Positions 50,326 to 60,473 of a DNA stretch of 64,000 bases are shown one piece after another; positions within the stretch are counted from its first letter, which is position 1; the number at the start of each line of letters is the position of its first letter. Source of the DNA: Fomes fomentarius (Eukaryota > Basidiomycota > Agaricomycetes > Polyporales > Polyporaceae); NCBI GenBank assembly GCA_022606135.1, contig JABYQN010000003.1:2108001-2172000 (forward strand). The letters run 5' to 3'. The translations under genes and the position numbers were made by a program. Below the pieces are notes generated by a model, which was not told the DNA's origin, did no database searches, and saw only the letters and a list, made by a program, of their open reading frames with translations.

Positions 50326-50635
50326 GGCGGATGACAAAGTGAGAAGAGGACGGCGTGCGTAGGAGGATGGTGGTTGAGAACAAAAAGCATGACGCGACTC
50401 GGACGCTTCAAGACCAGGAGGACGCTATTCGGCTCCGCCGTGCCACGCGTTGACACACCCCGTCACAGAAACACGGAAAGATAAAGATGAAGTTGAATAC
50501 TGATATTGCTAGTCCGTAAGATTGTGTAGAATGCGTAGGAAGGCTGAGCGCTACACGAAGAAGCGTTCTCAATATGAGTAGAACTATGGCGACTAGCGAA
50601 GGTAGTTAGTATATGAAGTGCTTGCCGTATATTAT
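50326..50635. other. Short intergenic interval
   Basis: Holds the promoter of the membrane gene and the 3' end of the next minus-strand gene. Nothing else seen. Confidence 0.4.
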
Positions 50636-51256
50636 TTATGGACATACGTTGTTCTTCACATGTGCGGGAGGCGGCGCATGAAGACTGTGAGGAACGAGGA
50701 ATGCACCAGGCTCGAGAGCGCCTCGTGATGCGTTGGGATAGCCATTGTCACTGCTTTCTCGGCTGCGATAAAGCGGGAGCTCCCAGGGGTAAGGCGGAGG
50801 TGGCCGAACATCGTCCTTATTGAGAGATGTGACACTAGGACTAGGTGGAGGTTCGTTTCCATCCCAGGATTGTTTGGTCTCGTTCGCCACAGGATGCGGG
50901 GCTTGGTTGCCATTGTACGAGGCCCCGCCGTTGTGGATTGGCAGGACAGTTTTGGGGTCGGTATGCGGCCTGAAGAGACAACTCCAAAGGAGGGCCAACG
51001 AAGTCATAGCAGCGATGGCTGTGGGAGCACCGTTTGATACGATGTGTGCGTGGTTATAGAACTGGACGCACATATGAAATATGACAGCGAAGGTTTTTCC
51101 CCAACCACTACCATCCAAGGTATCGCCGGGCTTGACATTCTCCGGGTCATCGGACTGGGCAGATACAAGTGCAGCTTGAGCTATACACAGGAAGATGGCT
51201 GCTTGGGGACCCGCAAGGGCTGAGCGAAAAGTTGATAGAGAGCTAACGTTGAACAT
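50636..51256 (-). CDS. Small signal-peptide/single-TM protein with Pro-rich tail
   Basis: A single exon of 206 aa from the ATG at 51256. Residues about 15-33 (PQAAIFLCIAQAALVSAQ) look like a cleavable signal peptide. A TM helix follows near residues 77-97 (TAIAAMTSLALLWSCLF). The tail is Pro/Ser-rich with DDVRPPPPYPWELP. This fits a type I membrane protein with a short ectodomain and a cytoplasmic proline-rich tail. Function unknown. A TATA-like CTATATAAG lies at 51311-51319 on the minus strand. It is divergently paired with the gene at 51611 across 354 bp. Confidence 0.62.
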   Translation of the reverse strand: MFNVSSLSTFRSALAGPQAAIFLCIAQAALVSAQSDDPENVKPGDTLDGSGWGKTFAVIFHMCVQFYNHAHIVSNGAPTAIAAMTSLALLWSCLFRPHTDPKTVLPIHNGGASYNGNQAPHPVANETKQSWDGNEPPPSPSVTSLNKDDVRPPPPYPWELPLYRSRESSDNGYPNASRGALEPGAFLVPHSLHAPPPAHVKNNVCP

Positions 51257-51310
51257 GATGAGCAGTGGTCGTGAGGGTCATAGATGCTGTAGGGGTATAG
51301 CATGGCGAGT

Positions 51311-51319
51311 CTTATATAG
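51311..51319 (-). promoter_or_regulatory. TATA-like element for the 51256 gene
   Basis: Reads TATATAAG on the minus strand about 55 bp upstream of the start codon. Confidence 0.4.
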
Positions 51320-51610
51320 AGGGTATGGGGGATGTGGACAATTACTAGGACATCCTACTTGGTTGGTGGCTTGGGCGGATTGTGTGGCAGTGAGTCGGAC
51401 CCGCCCAAGCAGGTCTAATGACATGACGTCACTGTGGCCTCATCATAGTAGGCGCCGAGTCGAAACGAGGCTGACTTGTCCCACCTCAACAGTCCGCTCC
51501 AGCACTGGGCCTGGCAGCTGGGGTCACTTGCTTATCCCGCTGAATATGCTCCAATTGCGTATAAGAACTCGGATCGACTTGCGTTCTCGATCAACGTCCC
51601 TCCCACTTTC

Positions 51611-52186
51611 ATGAATATGTCCTTGCTCCCTGTCGCCGCCGTTGCCCTCTCCCTCGCTAGCTCTGTCTCCGCGCAGAGGTCCGGCAGGACTCATCGAGCA
51701 GCAAGACTTGCCGCAGGAGCTATAGCTGGAATCGTAGTCGGTGAGTAGTCCCACCACGCCCTACACCATGTGTCCAGCCCCAGCCTGTAACACAATGTCG
51801 TTAACTTCTCGGCATTCCAGGATGCATCATTTTCCTCCTCCTCCTCTGCCTATGTTGCTTCCTATGCATACGTCGCCGCCGTTCTCGACCCACGGCCGGT
51901 TCTACAACTGGCAATGGAGGATTTGGTGGATTTGGTGGGCCGAAACATAATGCCGGCGGTGCTCCCGGCGCTCAGGAGGCGGGATACGCCAACTCTGGGG
52001 CCGGACCGCAGGGCGCATGGAACCAAGGTGCGAATGGAGGAGGCAATTATCCGCCTCCTGCTGGTGCTCCTCCTCAGCCCGGCGGATTCATACAGGTGAG
52101 TTTGTCTCCCTTCTACATCTGATTCGTGGATTGATTCTGACACTTTCCCTGCCCAGCCTCCTAACGCAGCCTACCGCCCTGAGTGA
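51611..52186 (+). CDS. Small Gly-rich single-TM protein (SKG6/Mid2-like topology)
   Basis: Exons 51611-51740, 51821-52095 and 52157-52186 join in phase to 144 aa. Residues 1-21 are a signal peptide (MNMSLLPVAAVALSLASSVS) with a cut after SAQ. A very short ectodomain (RSGRTHRAAR) leads into a TM helix (AAGAIAGIVVGCIIFLLLLC) that is followed by CCFLCIRRRRSR. The cytoplasmic tail is Gly/Asn/Pro-rich. The layout recalls small fungal membrane sensors of the SKG6/Mid2 type by topology only; I see no sequence signature. Its divergent neighbour has the same signal-TM-tail plan. Confidence 0.72.
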
Positions 52187-53641
52187 TATCACGATGACGC
52201 GATGTGACTCCGCATGGAATATTCTGCATCCATAGTATACGTGTTCTTGAATGGGACTCAAGGATTTGACGAGATACGAGCCCGTACTAGTTACATAATC
52301 ACATTCGGACGGACCCCTGTTGTAGCCATATCCCATTTCGTTGCTCTGAGTATGTAGGCTTGTGTTCAGCTAGTTGGCCACATACTTTCCAGTCAACCCC
52401 CATTGATAATCGCTGACAGGATCCAGCTGCATCTCCTTGAAACGATGTTTTTCACTCCTAGAAGTAAGCGCCCTTCAGAAAGCGGCACCCCCTGTTACAT
52501 TTTCGACAGATTGTCCCAATGAATGAGATCACACACATAACCTATGCCGGGCGTCTGACATATCATATCTGGATCCACCGTGACATCTTTGTCGTTGCCA
52601 CCCTCCACGTCGATAGTTCCGATTACATACATACCTCTCAACGATTATTAAAAAGTTCCCGATGCCTTGAGCACGCTGTATCGGCGTCTCCTAGTGGAGA
52701 TGAAAGCTGTAGGTGCGGACCGCAGGCGCCGGAACGGGCCAGGTCCATATCGCCGCCGTCGCATTCGTGTCGGAAACCCGGAAGTACGTCGTGTGACAGA
52801 CGCGTTATGTCACCATGGCGTCACGCGTCTCTCCGGTGGTGCTCACGGGCGTCTCATGTGTATGTCACCACCGTCATTTTTTTTTTTTTTTTTTTTTTGG
52901 GATCCTTGTTTATTGCCCGGGAGGGCCGAGCCCTATGGTAGGCAATACACCACATGTAGCTACTTCGTGCACAACGACTCTGGAGGGGGGTCTCTATACG
53001 TAGGTAGGGGATGGTGAGGGAAAACCGCGGCATGGCGGAGCCATTATTTTGTGATATAATGTAAGTAGATGGCGATAAGATGAGAGAGAGCGAGACCGAG
53101 AAAAAGCGGGACCGAGTCGGGAATGAACAAGACTGATGCACCACCGTCATTTGATCTGCATGTCTCTTGTCACTGCGCACCCAGTCCTATTACTCCCTTG
53201 TGAATCAAGACCACATAAACTGAGGGAGGCTAAGATCACCGAGAGGCCACACCTGCGTCGAATGGGGTCATGTTGTTCCGTAGCATTCAAGCCACTAACT
53301 TTGATCCAGCGACCTCGGAGGCGGTTTCAACATGATCCACAACTTTCGACGAGTCATGTTAAGTGGCTGGGACATCAAGACACTATCTGGATCATTGTCT
53401 ACTCGCTTACTGATGGGAATCTATTCAAGCCGGAGAGGGAAACCTACTGCCTCATAGGGTGCAGAGGTACGTCTAATATTTGTCACGAGTCCGAGAAAGT
53501 ATTTGAACTCATGTACCCTGTCGATCCGCTCCTCCTTGCTCTCACCTATATTGATAGCACCTGCCTTGTAGACCACAGTGTTTTTCTCGCGAAATTGGCT
53601 CTACCAGCATCTAGTCGTTTGCATTGTCGAGGTGTAACTCT
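52187..53641. other. Spacer holding a retroposed insertion
   Basis: No host gene. The poly(A) insertion is at 52866-53152. The remainder (53153-53641) is upstream sequence of the TRK gene. Confidence 0.5.
52866..53152 (-). mobile_element. Poly(A)-tailed retroposed sequence with 14-bp target-site duplication
   Basis: The direct repeat CACCACCGTCATTT occurs at 52866-52879 and 53139-53152. On the minus strand the DNA between ends in AATAAA-containing CAATAAACAAGGATCCC, followed at once by about 22 A residues (T run near 52877-52898). A poly(A) tail, a polyadenylation signal just before it and a target-site duplication together mark target-primed retroposition. The insert is only about 250 bp, with no tRNA-like A or B box and only a tiny open frame. 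It is either a SINE of unknown origin or a truncated retrocopy of an mRNA. Confidence 0.7.
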
Positions 53642-56600
53642 ATGCCATCTCTGTGGACCTCAATCTCATCATCGCTCAACTTCTACCGTATTCATTTTCT
53701 CGTCTTGTGAGTGCTACGACTGGCGCTTTGACGTCTCTGCCTTGCTCTGCTCACCGTTCTGCATGAAGTTCAACAATCTCTCTGCTCGGGGCTGCTATCT
53801 TCTGGGCCGACAACGGTCAATCTCCCGTTAAGTTCGTTGACGCACTGTATGTGTGCGTCAGCAGTACTACAGGCACTGGTCTCGCCACCATCGACCTCAG
53901 CTCACTGACGACATGGCAACAAATTGTCATCGTCATTCTCGAGCTGATAGGAAACCAAGTAAGTTCTGATATGCATAGGGAGTCGGACAGCGGATTTTGG
54001 CAATACCCAGAAACATCCCATCTATCGTTGCTCACTCGCGTCGGGGGGCATGCCGCATTACTTGTGCATGACTCTGGCTACCTCGAGCTCATGGTGGCAT
54101 CCGATAAGGGGATTAGTGTTTAATGCACCAAAATTATGCCACCAAAGTTCAACCGAGCGTCTTTTGGGTACCTTCTTCTGTCAGCGAACCATTAGCTGAC
54201 CGTGACTCATCTCAGACATGCGTCGCATGGTTCATCGTTTGCTTTAGACGGTATGCGTTCCCACGTTTATAGGAGGTGCACTACTTGCTAATGCCGCTTA
54301 TTAGGTGGTACTTCATACGTAACCTTGGGCACATCGTAGCCGCGGAGCTGTCTAGGTCGCATACTTCTCCCATGACTCACCAGATTTCCTATTTGACCGG
54401 ACATACACCTGATACCCGTGCGCACTTCAACGCAAATGATGAGGTCGAGGCCAGTGACTGGTCACTAACCCGTCGTACCAAACCGGGCGGCCAGCAACGC
54501 AACGCCAAGAGTGCACCGATTCGTCCAGATATGGTGCGCAGACTTGACGTCGCGCCCCATCGAATCAACCCTATGGGATCGCATGCTCCGACGATCCCGT
54601 TGATAGTGATTGAAGAAAGCGGCCTCGACACCCTCGGGCACGCAGCGAGTCATCGGTCGCTCCACTCATCCATGGCACCTAGCCATCCTCCACCGACGGA
54701 AGAAGATGACCTTGGCGAATTTCCTGGGCTGCAAAGCATCATCAATTGCGCTTTGAAGAAGGTGTACCCTCGGTACCAGCGCAGGCTCGCACGAACACTG
54801 ACCGTTCCGCGCATCGAGACGCTCGTCCCCTGCGAAGCGACGATGCTGGTCCCTCCAGCAGGCTCGGTCAAGCTTGTTCCGTATCTCAGTTTTACCGCCA
54901 CAGTACGACACTCGACGTTTCTTGATCTGACTCAAGAGAACATCGAGGAGCTTGGTGGCGTGGAGTATCGCGCTCTCACTGCGTTGATGTGGATCATACC
55001 ACTGGTAGGGCTACAGCGCCCGAGTAATACCGTTCACCGATGCTGATCTGGCCTCAGTATTACGTAGGATCCCTCGTTATCTCCTTTGTTGTCACGGCGC
55101 CGTATATGGCTATGCCAAGGTGGCAGGAGAACTTCCGCCCACCGTTACAGCATCGAAAGATCAACACCGTATGGTGAGCAATCTACGTGCCATAACTCCG
55201 CCAGCTCTTCTTTACCCCTTTCAGGTTCACCGCGTTCCAAATTGTTGGCGCATGGGAGAACACCGGTACGCAGTGAGGAAATCAATCAACGCATTCTACT
55301 GACGTCGTGGTAGGAATGTCACTTGTTGATCAAAATATGGTGCCGTTCCAGACGGCGTATCCCCTCGTGTTCTTCTTGGTCTTCTGTGTGCTTGGTGGAA
55401 ATACATGTCTGGTAAGTCTTCTGCTATGCTGGGTGCTCGGTGTCGATGACTCACCAAATTGACGACCATACTAGCCGATATTGTACGTCATCTGTCCTCC
55501 TTACTATTCGGAACCTGCTGATGATTCCCTCCTCCGACAAGCCTTCGCATATCCATGTAGGTCAATCATTGCTAAGGACCGTGTCTGGACTCTGGCTTAT
55601 GAAGCGGTATGTATCAGCTGGTTCCTTACGAAGCTTCCAGGACGTTCCCGGATGAAGGAATCACTGCACTTCCTCCTCGATCACCCCCGTCGATGTACCG
55701 TCCACCTTTTCCCTTCACGGCAAACATGGCTCCTCTTCGCTACTGTCATGCTACTCAAGTAAGTACCGCTTTTACTCCGGTATTAGGCATAACTACTGAT
55801 GCTAGCCATACACAGTCTGACAATCCTAATCTTGGACTTGCTTCTCAACAAAGACAACCCAGTCACCAAGTCCATATCATTCGGCGTGAGATTCGTCGAC
55901 GCCGTACTGATCGCCGTGGCCTGTAGAGACGCAGGGTACCAGCCAATCCCAGTGTCTTCTCTCGTGCCAGCCGTACAGTGCGTCTTCCCTCTCACGTGCA
56001 TCTCCGCTGATATGCTGAAGAAGAACCAGAGTGCTTTTCGTGATTATGATGTACATTGCGATTTATCCAATCGCGATGAGGTAACGTCCATGATAGTTGC
56101 GGCGCTGTCGTGTATGCTCATACCACACGGGATTACGTAGCGTTCGTTCCACTAACGTGTATGAGGAGCACTCTTTGGGCGTGTACGACCAGGAAGACGA
56201 GTATGATCCGATCGATAACGATGCGCACTGGAACCGACCGTCCGAGTCCCGTGTCGCGATATGGGGCAAGTACCTCACTCGCCACGCTCGCAAGCAGCTG
56301 TCTTTTGGTATCGGGTCCTCATCCTTACCCACCTCGACGGACTCTAACCTTGTTATGATTGGCAGACATGTGGTGGCTATCTGTGTCGCTATTCGTCCTG
56401 TGTGTCACAGAGGTGAGCTGGAGATGAACGACAGCTCTTATAGCCAGCTGAAGATGGATATGGCAGCGCAAGAACCTCACAGATCCCGAGAAGATGCCGT
56501 ACTTCAATGTCTTCGCTCTCCGTAAGTGCATCATGACGTGTGGGGTATCTCACTGCTCACTTTTACAGTGTTCGAGCTTGTATCAGCGTACGGGACAGTG

Positions 56601-57051
56601 GGCCTGTCGCTCGGGATTCCAGGGGTATGCGCCATTCTACACGCGGACATCCGACTGTTTTCAATGCTCACCTCTTCCTTCCAAGCTCAACTACTCTCTC
56701 TCCGGCGACATGCGCACCATCTCCAAGCTTGTCATCATCCTCGCCATGCTGCGCGGCAGACATCGTGGTCTACCCGTCGCTCTCGACCGCGCCGTCCTCA
56801 TGCCAAGAGAGTTCCTCTCGACTTCCTCTCCCGGCCAAGTGCAACCGCAAACCGAGAAAGAGGGCGTTATCAACGAGAAGGAGGCGCGCGATGACCATGA
56901 CGCAGAGCTGGGTGATATTGCCCCGCCGCTGAGCGAGTGCGATCGCGATGAGCGCAAGGTGTGCGTGCGCATGCGGACGCGGACTATTAGCTCGATCGTG
57001 GAAGAGATGCGTGATCCTGTGCTGGTCGATGGGACAGACATGGACACATAG
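53642..57051 (+). CDS. trk1: TRK-type potassium transporter
   Basis: About 12 exons run from the ATG at 53642 to the TAG at 57049-57051. The protein starts MPSLWTSISSSLNFYRIHFL, as fungal TRK proteins do. The four-repeat P-loop fold is visible through DALYVCVSSTTGTGLATIDL, FTAFQIVGAWENTGMSLVD and ELVSAYGTVGLSLGIPG. Family blocks SLHFLLDHPRRC, LFVIMMYIAIYPIAMSVRST and NVYEEHSLGVYD are conserved. A variable cytoplasmic loop follows the second TM pair. TRK proteins import K+ across the plasma membrane and set internal K+ and membrane potential. The intron near 53961-54216 is about 256 nt, longer than the rest. No damage seen. Confidence 0.9.
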
Positions 57052-57877
57052 GCATCTGTGGCCGCACACTTTATCAAGGGAGCACTGAATTGCGCGCTGA
57101 AGGCGTCGTGGACGTAGATTAGAAAGAGGTGATAGAATGTACAGTGTCTATTGGATGGCACCGATGATCCCCCCTGGAAACTCATGTAGCTCTGCGACTG
57201 TTCGCAACGTCACAAGATCCTTGAAGATATCACTTGGAGCGACCAGTCGGCCTTCTGTTTATTCACGACCGATTGTAAGTGCTTGTCACCAGTCACTGTG
57301 GTCGGGTCTCGAGCGAGATTTCGTAGTCCCTTTTGTATCCCTTTTGTACTGCTCGTTGAGATAAATTTTGAAGGCATGAGTGACTGATGACACGCTTATC
57401 GTAGTACGACTCGGAGTCGTGGTGGGAATGAAGGTTGGAAGTCTGCAATCACTCTGAATTTGTCGCTGTGTTGCTCTCACTCAGCACTGCCAGTACTTAG
57501 GATAGTAGGGCCACAAAACAAACTACGACCAACTTGAATTATGACCCAGCGCCCGCTTTACACAGGGTGTAGTAGGTCAACCTTCAACTACTCACTCACG
57601 CACAGCCTCGGGCACATAGCAAAGTATGAACTGGTCCACAGCTTGCAGTAGAAGACATGGTCAGCAAAGGCGTACGACTGTGAAGTTATATGCGCCAAGT
57701 ACAAAGGCGCTGAAGGAGTCAACGGCGCTGGATGTGCTTCTCTTTGTTCGCCCGCTTTGGTAGTCAAGTTCAACATAAGTAGGCGGCTATCCAGAGACGC
57801 TCTCTCGTTCACTCTTGACATCGATCCATCTCCTCCCTTCCACTCCTCCTCCCTTCTACATCAACGTCTGAACAGCT
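57052..57877. other. Intergenic, shared 5' flank of F-box gene E
   Basis: Bases about 57480-57560 match, in inverted orientation, the upstream DNA of gene B (21480-21550). The duplicated unit therefore includes promoter sequence. No gene seen. Confidence 0.5.
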
Positions 57878-60473
57878 ATGCTTCTACGTAGCTCTAAGAG
57901 AGTGAAGACGAACCACGTTTCCATGCCCGTCGTCTCGCGGGTCGCGCTCACGAACACCACAACGCAAATAGTCACCACGCAAGGTACGGTTGGGCTCCGC
58001 AGGGGATGCCTACAAGATCTCCCCGACATAGCCGTCGAGCTCCAGCTTGAGGTGACCGCGCAAAGCATTATCTTATGGTATGAAAGCTCACAGGTCTTCC
58101 AGATTTTTGGTCAGCTCGACCCTCAAGACCTCTTGAATTTGTCGCGGACTTGCAAGAAGTTTCGATCATTCTTCTTACATCCAAACACAAAGAAGCTTTG
58201 GGATTCTGCAGTTAGGAACGCAGAAGGTCTGCCCCCTCGCCCGCCGTGGATGAGCGTTCCGGGGTTCATTCATCTCCTTTTCTCGCCCACTTGTCATGTA
58301 CGTCCACGGTGGTTTCGCTCCCTCATAATCCCTCTACTCACGCTTCGGCAGAACTGCGGTGCGAGGAACGTACGGAAGGTTCTCTGGCCTTTGTTTGTAA
58401 GATCCTGTGGGAAGTGCATGGATGAACTGTAAGTGCTCAGTACAATTCGATGTGGCCAGTCAACGCTGACATTGGTCCTGCTCCTTGCAAGTACATGGGG
58501 AGGGAATGAAGCTGCAGAAAGATTAGAGGTGCTACATCCACACGTAACCCGCGGGCAAATCAGGGAGGCCTTCGATAGGCTTTTCTGTGTCGTGAGTCTT
58601 GACATGAGGTAAGTTTTTCTGTGCTCGGGTGTCGCACCGTGGCAAAGAATCTCAATAACCTATATGCAGCCGGCTCCAGGACAAGCAATATAATCGAGTG
58701 CTCAAAAAAGACGTTGAAGATATGGTCAAGAACTGGTTTGTATCCATCGATGTCAAGAGCATAGGTGACGATTGGCGTAAATATGTTGATCTGCGTGCTG
58801 TGGACACAAGTATGCGATATTCAGTAAGTGATCCCATGTAATGCTCTGAGTGGTGCTGATTGAGCGACGTAGTATGCACGCAAGTGTGAGAGGTGGTATA
58901 CTCAACAAGAAGAGGCGAAAGCGGCTGCGAGGACTGCTCTACTGCAGGAAATCAGGGAGCAAAGATTTGCGGAGTACGTGATCATTACACCAGTGCTGCA
59001 GCTCTGGATGTCTTACTTGCGTGATGGACTCTCAGCATTGTGGCATGCTTGAGGGAGACAGGGTGGGAGAAGGAAATAGATTTCCTCGGCACGGACGGCT
59101 TGGAGAAGATGTCTCGTCTGCCTGTAGTGCGGCGATCCGTGAAGCTCACCGAGAAGGGTAAGTAAAAATGTTGTTGTTTCGATATTCGATTGGTTCACAC
59201 AATTAGTAGAATGGGAGCAGGTCCTTGCTGCGATAGACACGTTCCTAGTCGAGACCCGAACGGAGCGCTTAGAGAAGGAACTGGATGAAGTCATGAAAAT
59301 CCGAGCGACCGAACTCGAAGCAGCTATCGTCGCTCAATACGTTCAGCTCCCGCGGAGCTTCATCATGGACTGCCGGCCTCGTGCTGTGGACCTCGCACAA
59401 GAGCCTGAAATCCGCGCACTAAGAGAGGCGCCGACGACGGACAACGTCACTCGAGAGACCTTCGCGGACGTTCTTCCCTCCATCATAGCTCGCTGGGAGA
59501 AGAAACAGAAAGCGGAACTGAGGAAGATCATCCGGCCGCACCTCGGAATCAAGCGCATCCCTCGGAGTATCGACCCCCTTGACCTTGCGATCGCCGTCTT
59601 CTACTCGCGCCATCATATTCGAGATGATCGCTCCAACATGTTACGTTTTCCGGATCTTCTCGGCCGCGACTGTATGCGCCACGAGCTGGGCTATGGTCCT
59701 GCTGCCCAGGAGCCAAACTCGAATGATCCATGGGCTTACTGGATTTTCAATTTCAGACCAGACGTTCCATTTGATCTTGGCATTTTCCAATCCCGGCGTG
59801 CCCTCAGTGTTGGAGTCAAATGGATGCGCAACATTGTGACCGCTTTAGGCCTGGATCCAAGCAGGGCAACGTTCGCAGAGCTCCAGGGATGCGATGCACG
59901 GGTGAGATGTCTCGAGTGCTGGAGGCTCTGGCATGAGGACCGTATATATTCTTGGCAGGCAGCGGTGCGTGATATCTGAATGAATGACATAGAACCGAAC
60001 TTCTACTGATGAGGCTGTCGTCAGTTCGAACACACAGTCGATTACGAACCTCGTGGTCAATATACTCAACCAGGCAAGTCTGAACACGATCGATGGGAGG
60101 TTGTGCCAGAGGAAGATATGGATCGTGTCCGTGACATAGAACTTCTCGAGCATGGGATATCATCTCCAAGCACGATATGGTCGTGCTCCCTGTGTGTGGA
60201 GTGGGAAGGGTATGGGAAAGAGGTCCCTGAACACATGGCATCTGAGTGAGCGAATTTGATATGAAAGGTCTGTTAGTCCCTGGATACTGACGGAATCCTT
60301 TCAGACATGATATCCTTGAGGTAGACCACCTCGTTGATGATGGTGCGATTTACCCGAGTACGGGAATCTGTGCCAGGCCTTCAATTGTCCTTCCACCACT
60401 TGAAATCACCTGGCGGGTGTTGATAGATGCGATAGAGGCAGAACGAGAACATGACAAGATTCACTGCGCGTGA
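57878..60473 (+). CDS. F-box family protein E with C-terminal C2H2 finger
   Basis: The cleanest copy of the family. Ten exons stay in phase from the ATG at 57878 to the TGA at 60473. Order: LLRSSKRVKTNH, F-box (LQDLPDIAVELQLE then FQIFGQLDPQDLLNLSRTCK), Cys module (NCGARNVRKVLW then RSCGKC), NEAAERLEVLHPHVT and KQYNRVLKKDVEDMVKNW. A charged helix follows (CERWYTQQEEAKAAART), then ETGWEKEIDFLGTDGLEKMS. The long helical exon runs from VLAAIDTFLVETRTERLEKE to LGLDPSRATFAELQGCDA. The finger is CSLCVEWEGYGKEVPEHMASEH (C-X2-C-X12-H-X4-H). The tail is DGAIYPSTGICARPSIVLPP. Its SCF substrate-receptor role comes from the F-box; the target is unknown. Gene and flanks are inverted relative to B and C. 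Confidence 0.8.

Noticed and set aside
53136..53831. 231-codon frame upstream of the TRK gene
   Set aside because: It begins in the retroposon's target duplication and overlaps the true TRK start in another frame. The TRK model starting at 53642 explains the conserved sequence.
54000..54220. Long intron in the TRK gene as a transposon insertion
   Set aside because: No target duplication or inverted repeat was seen. It may simply be a long intron.
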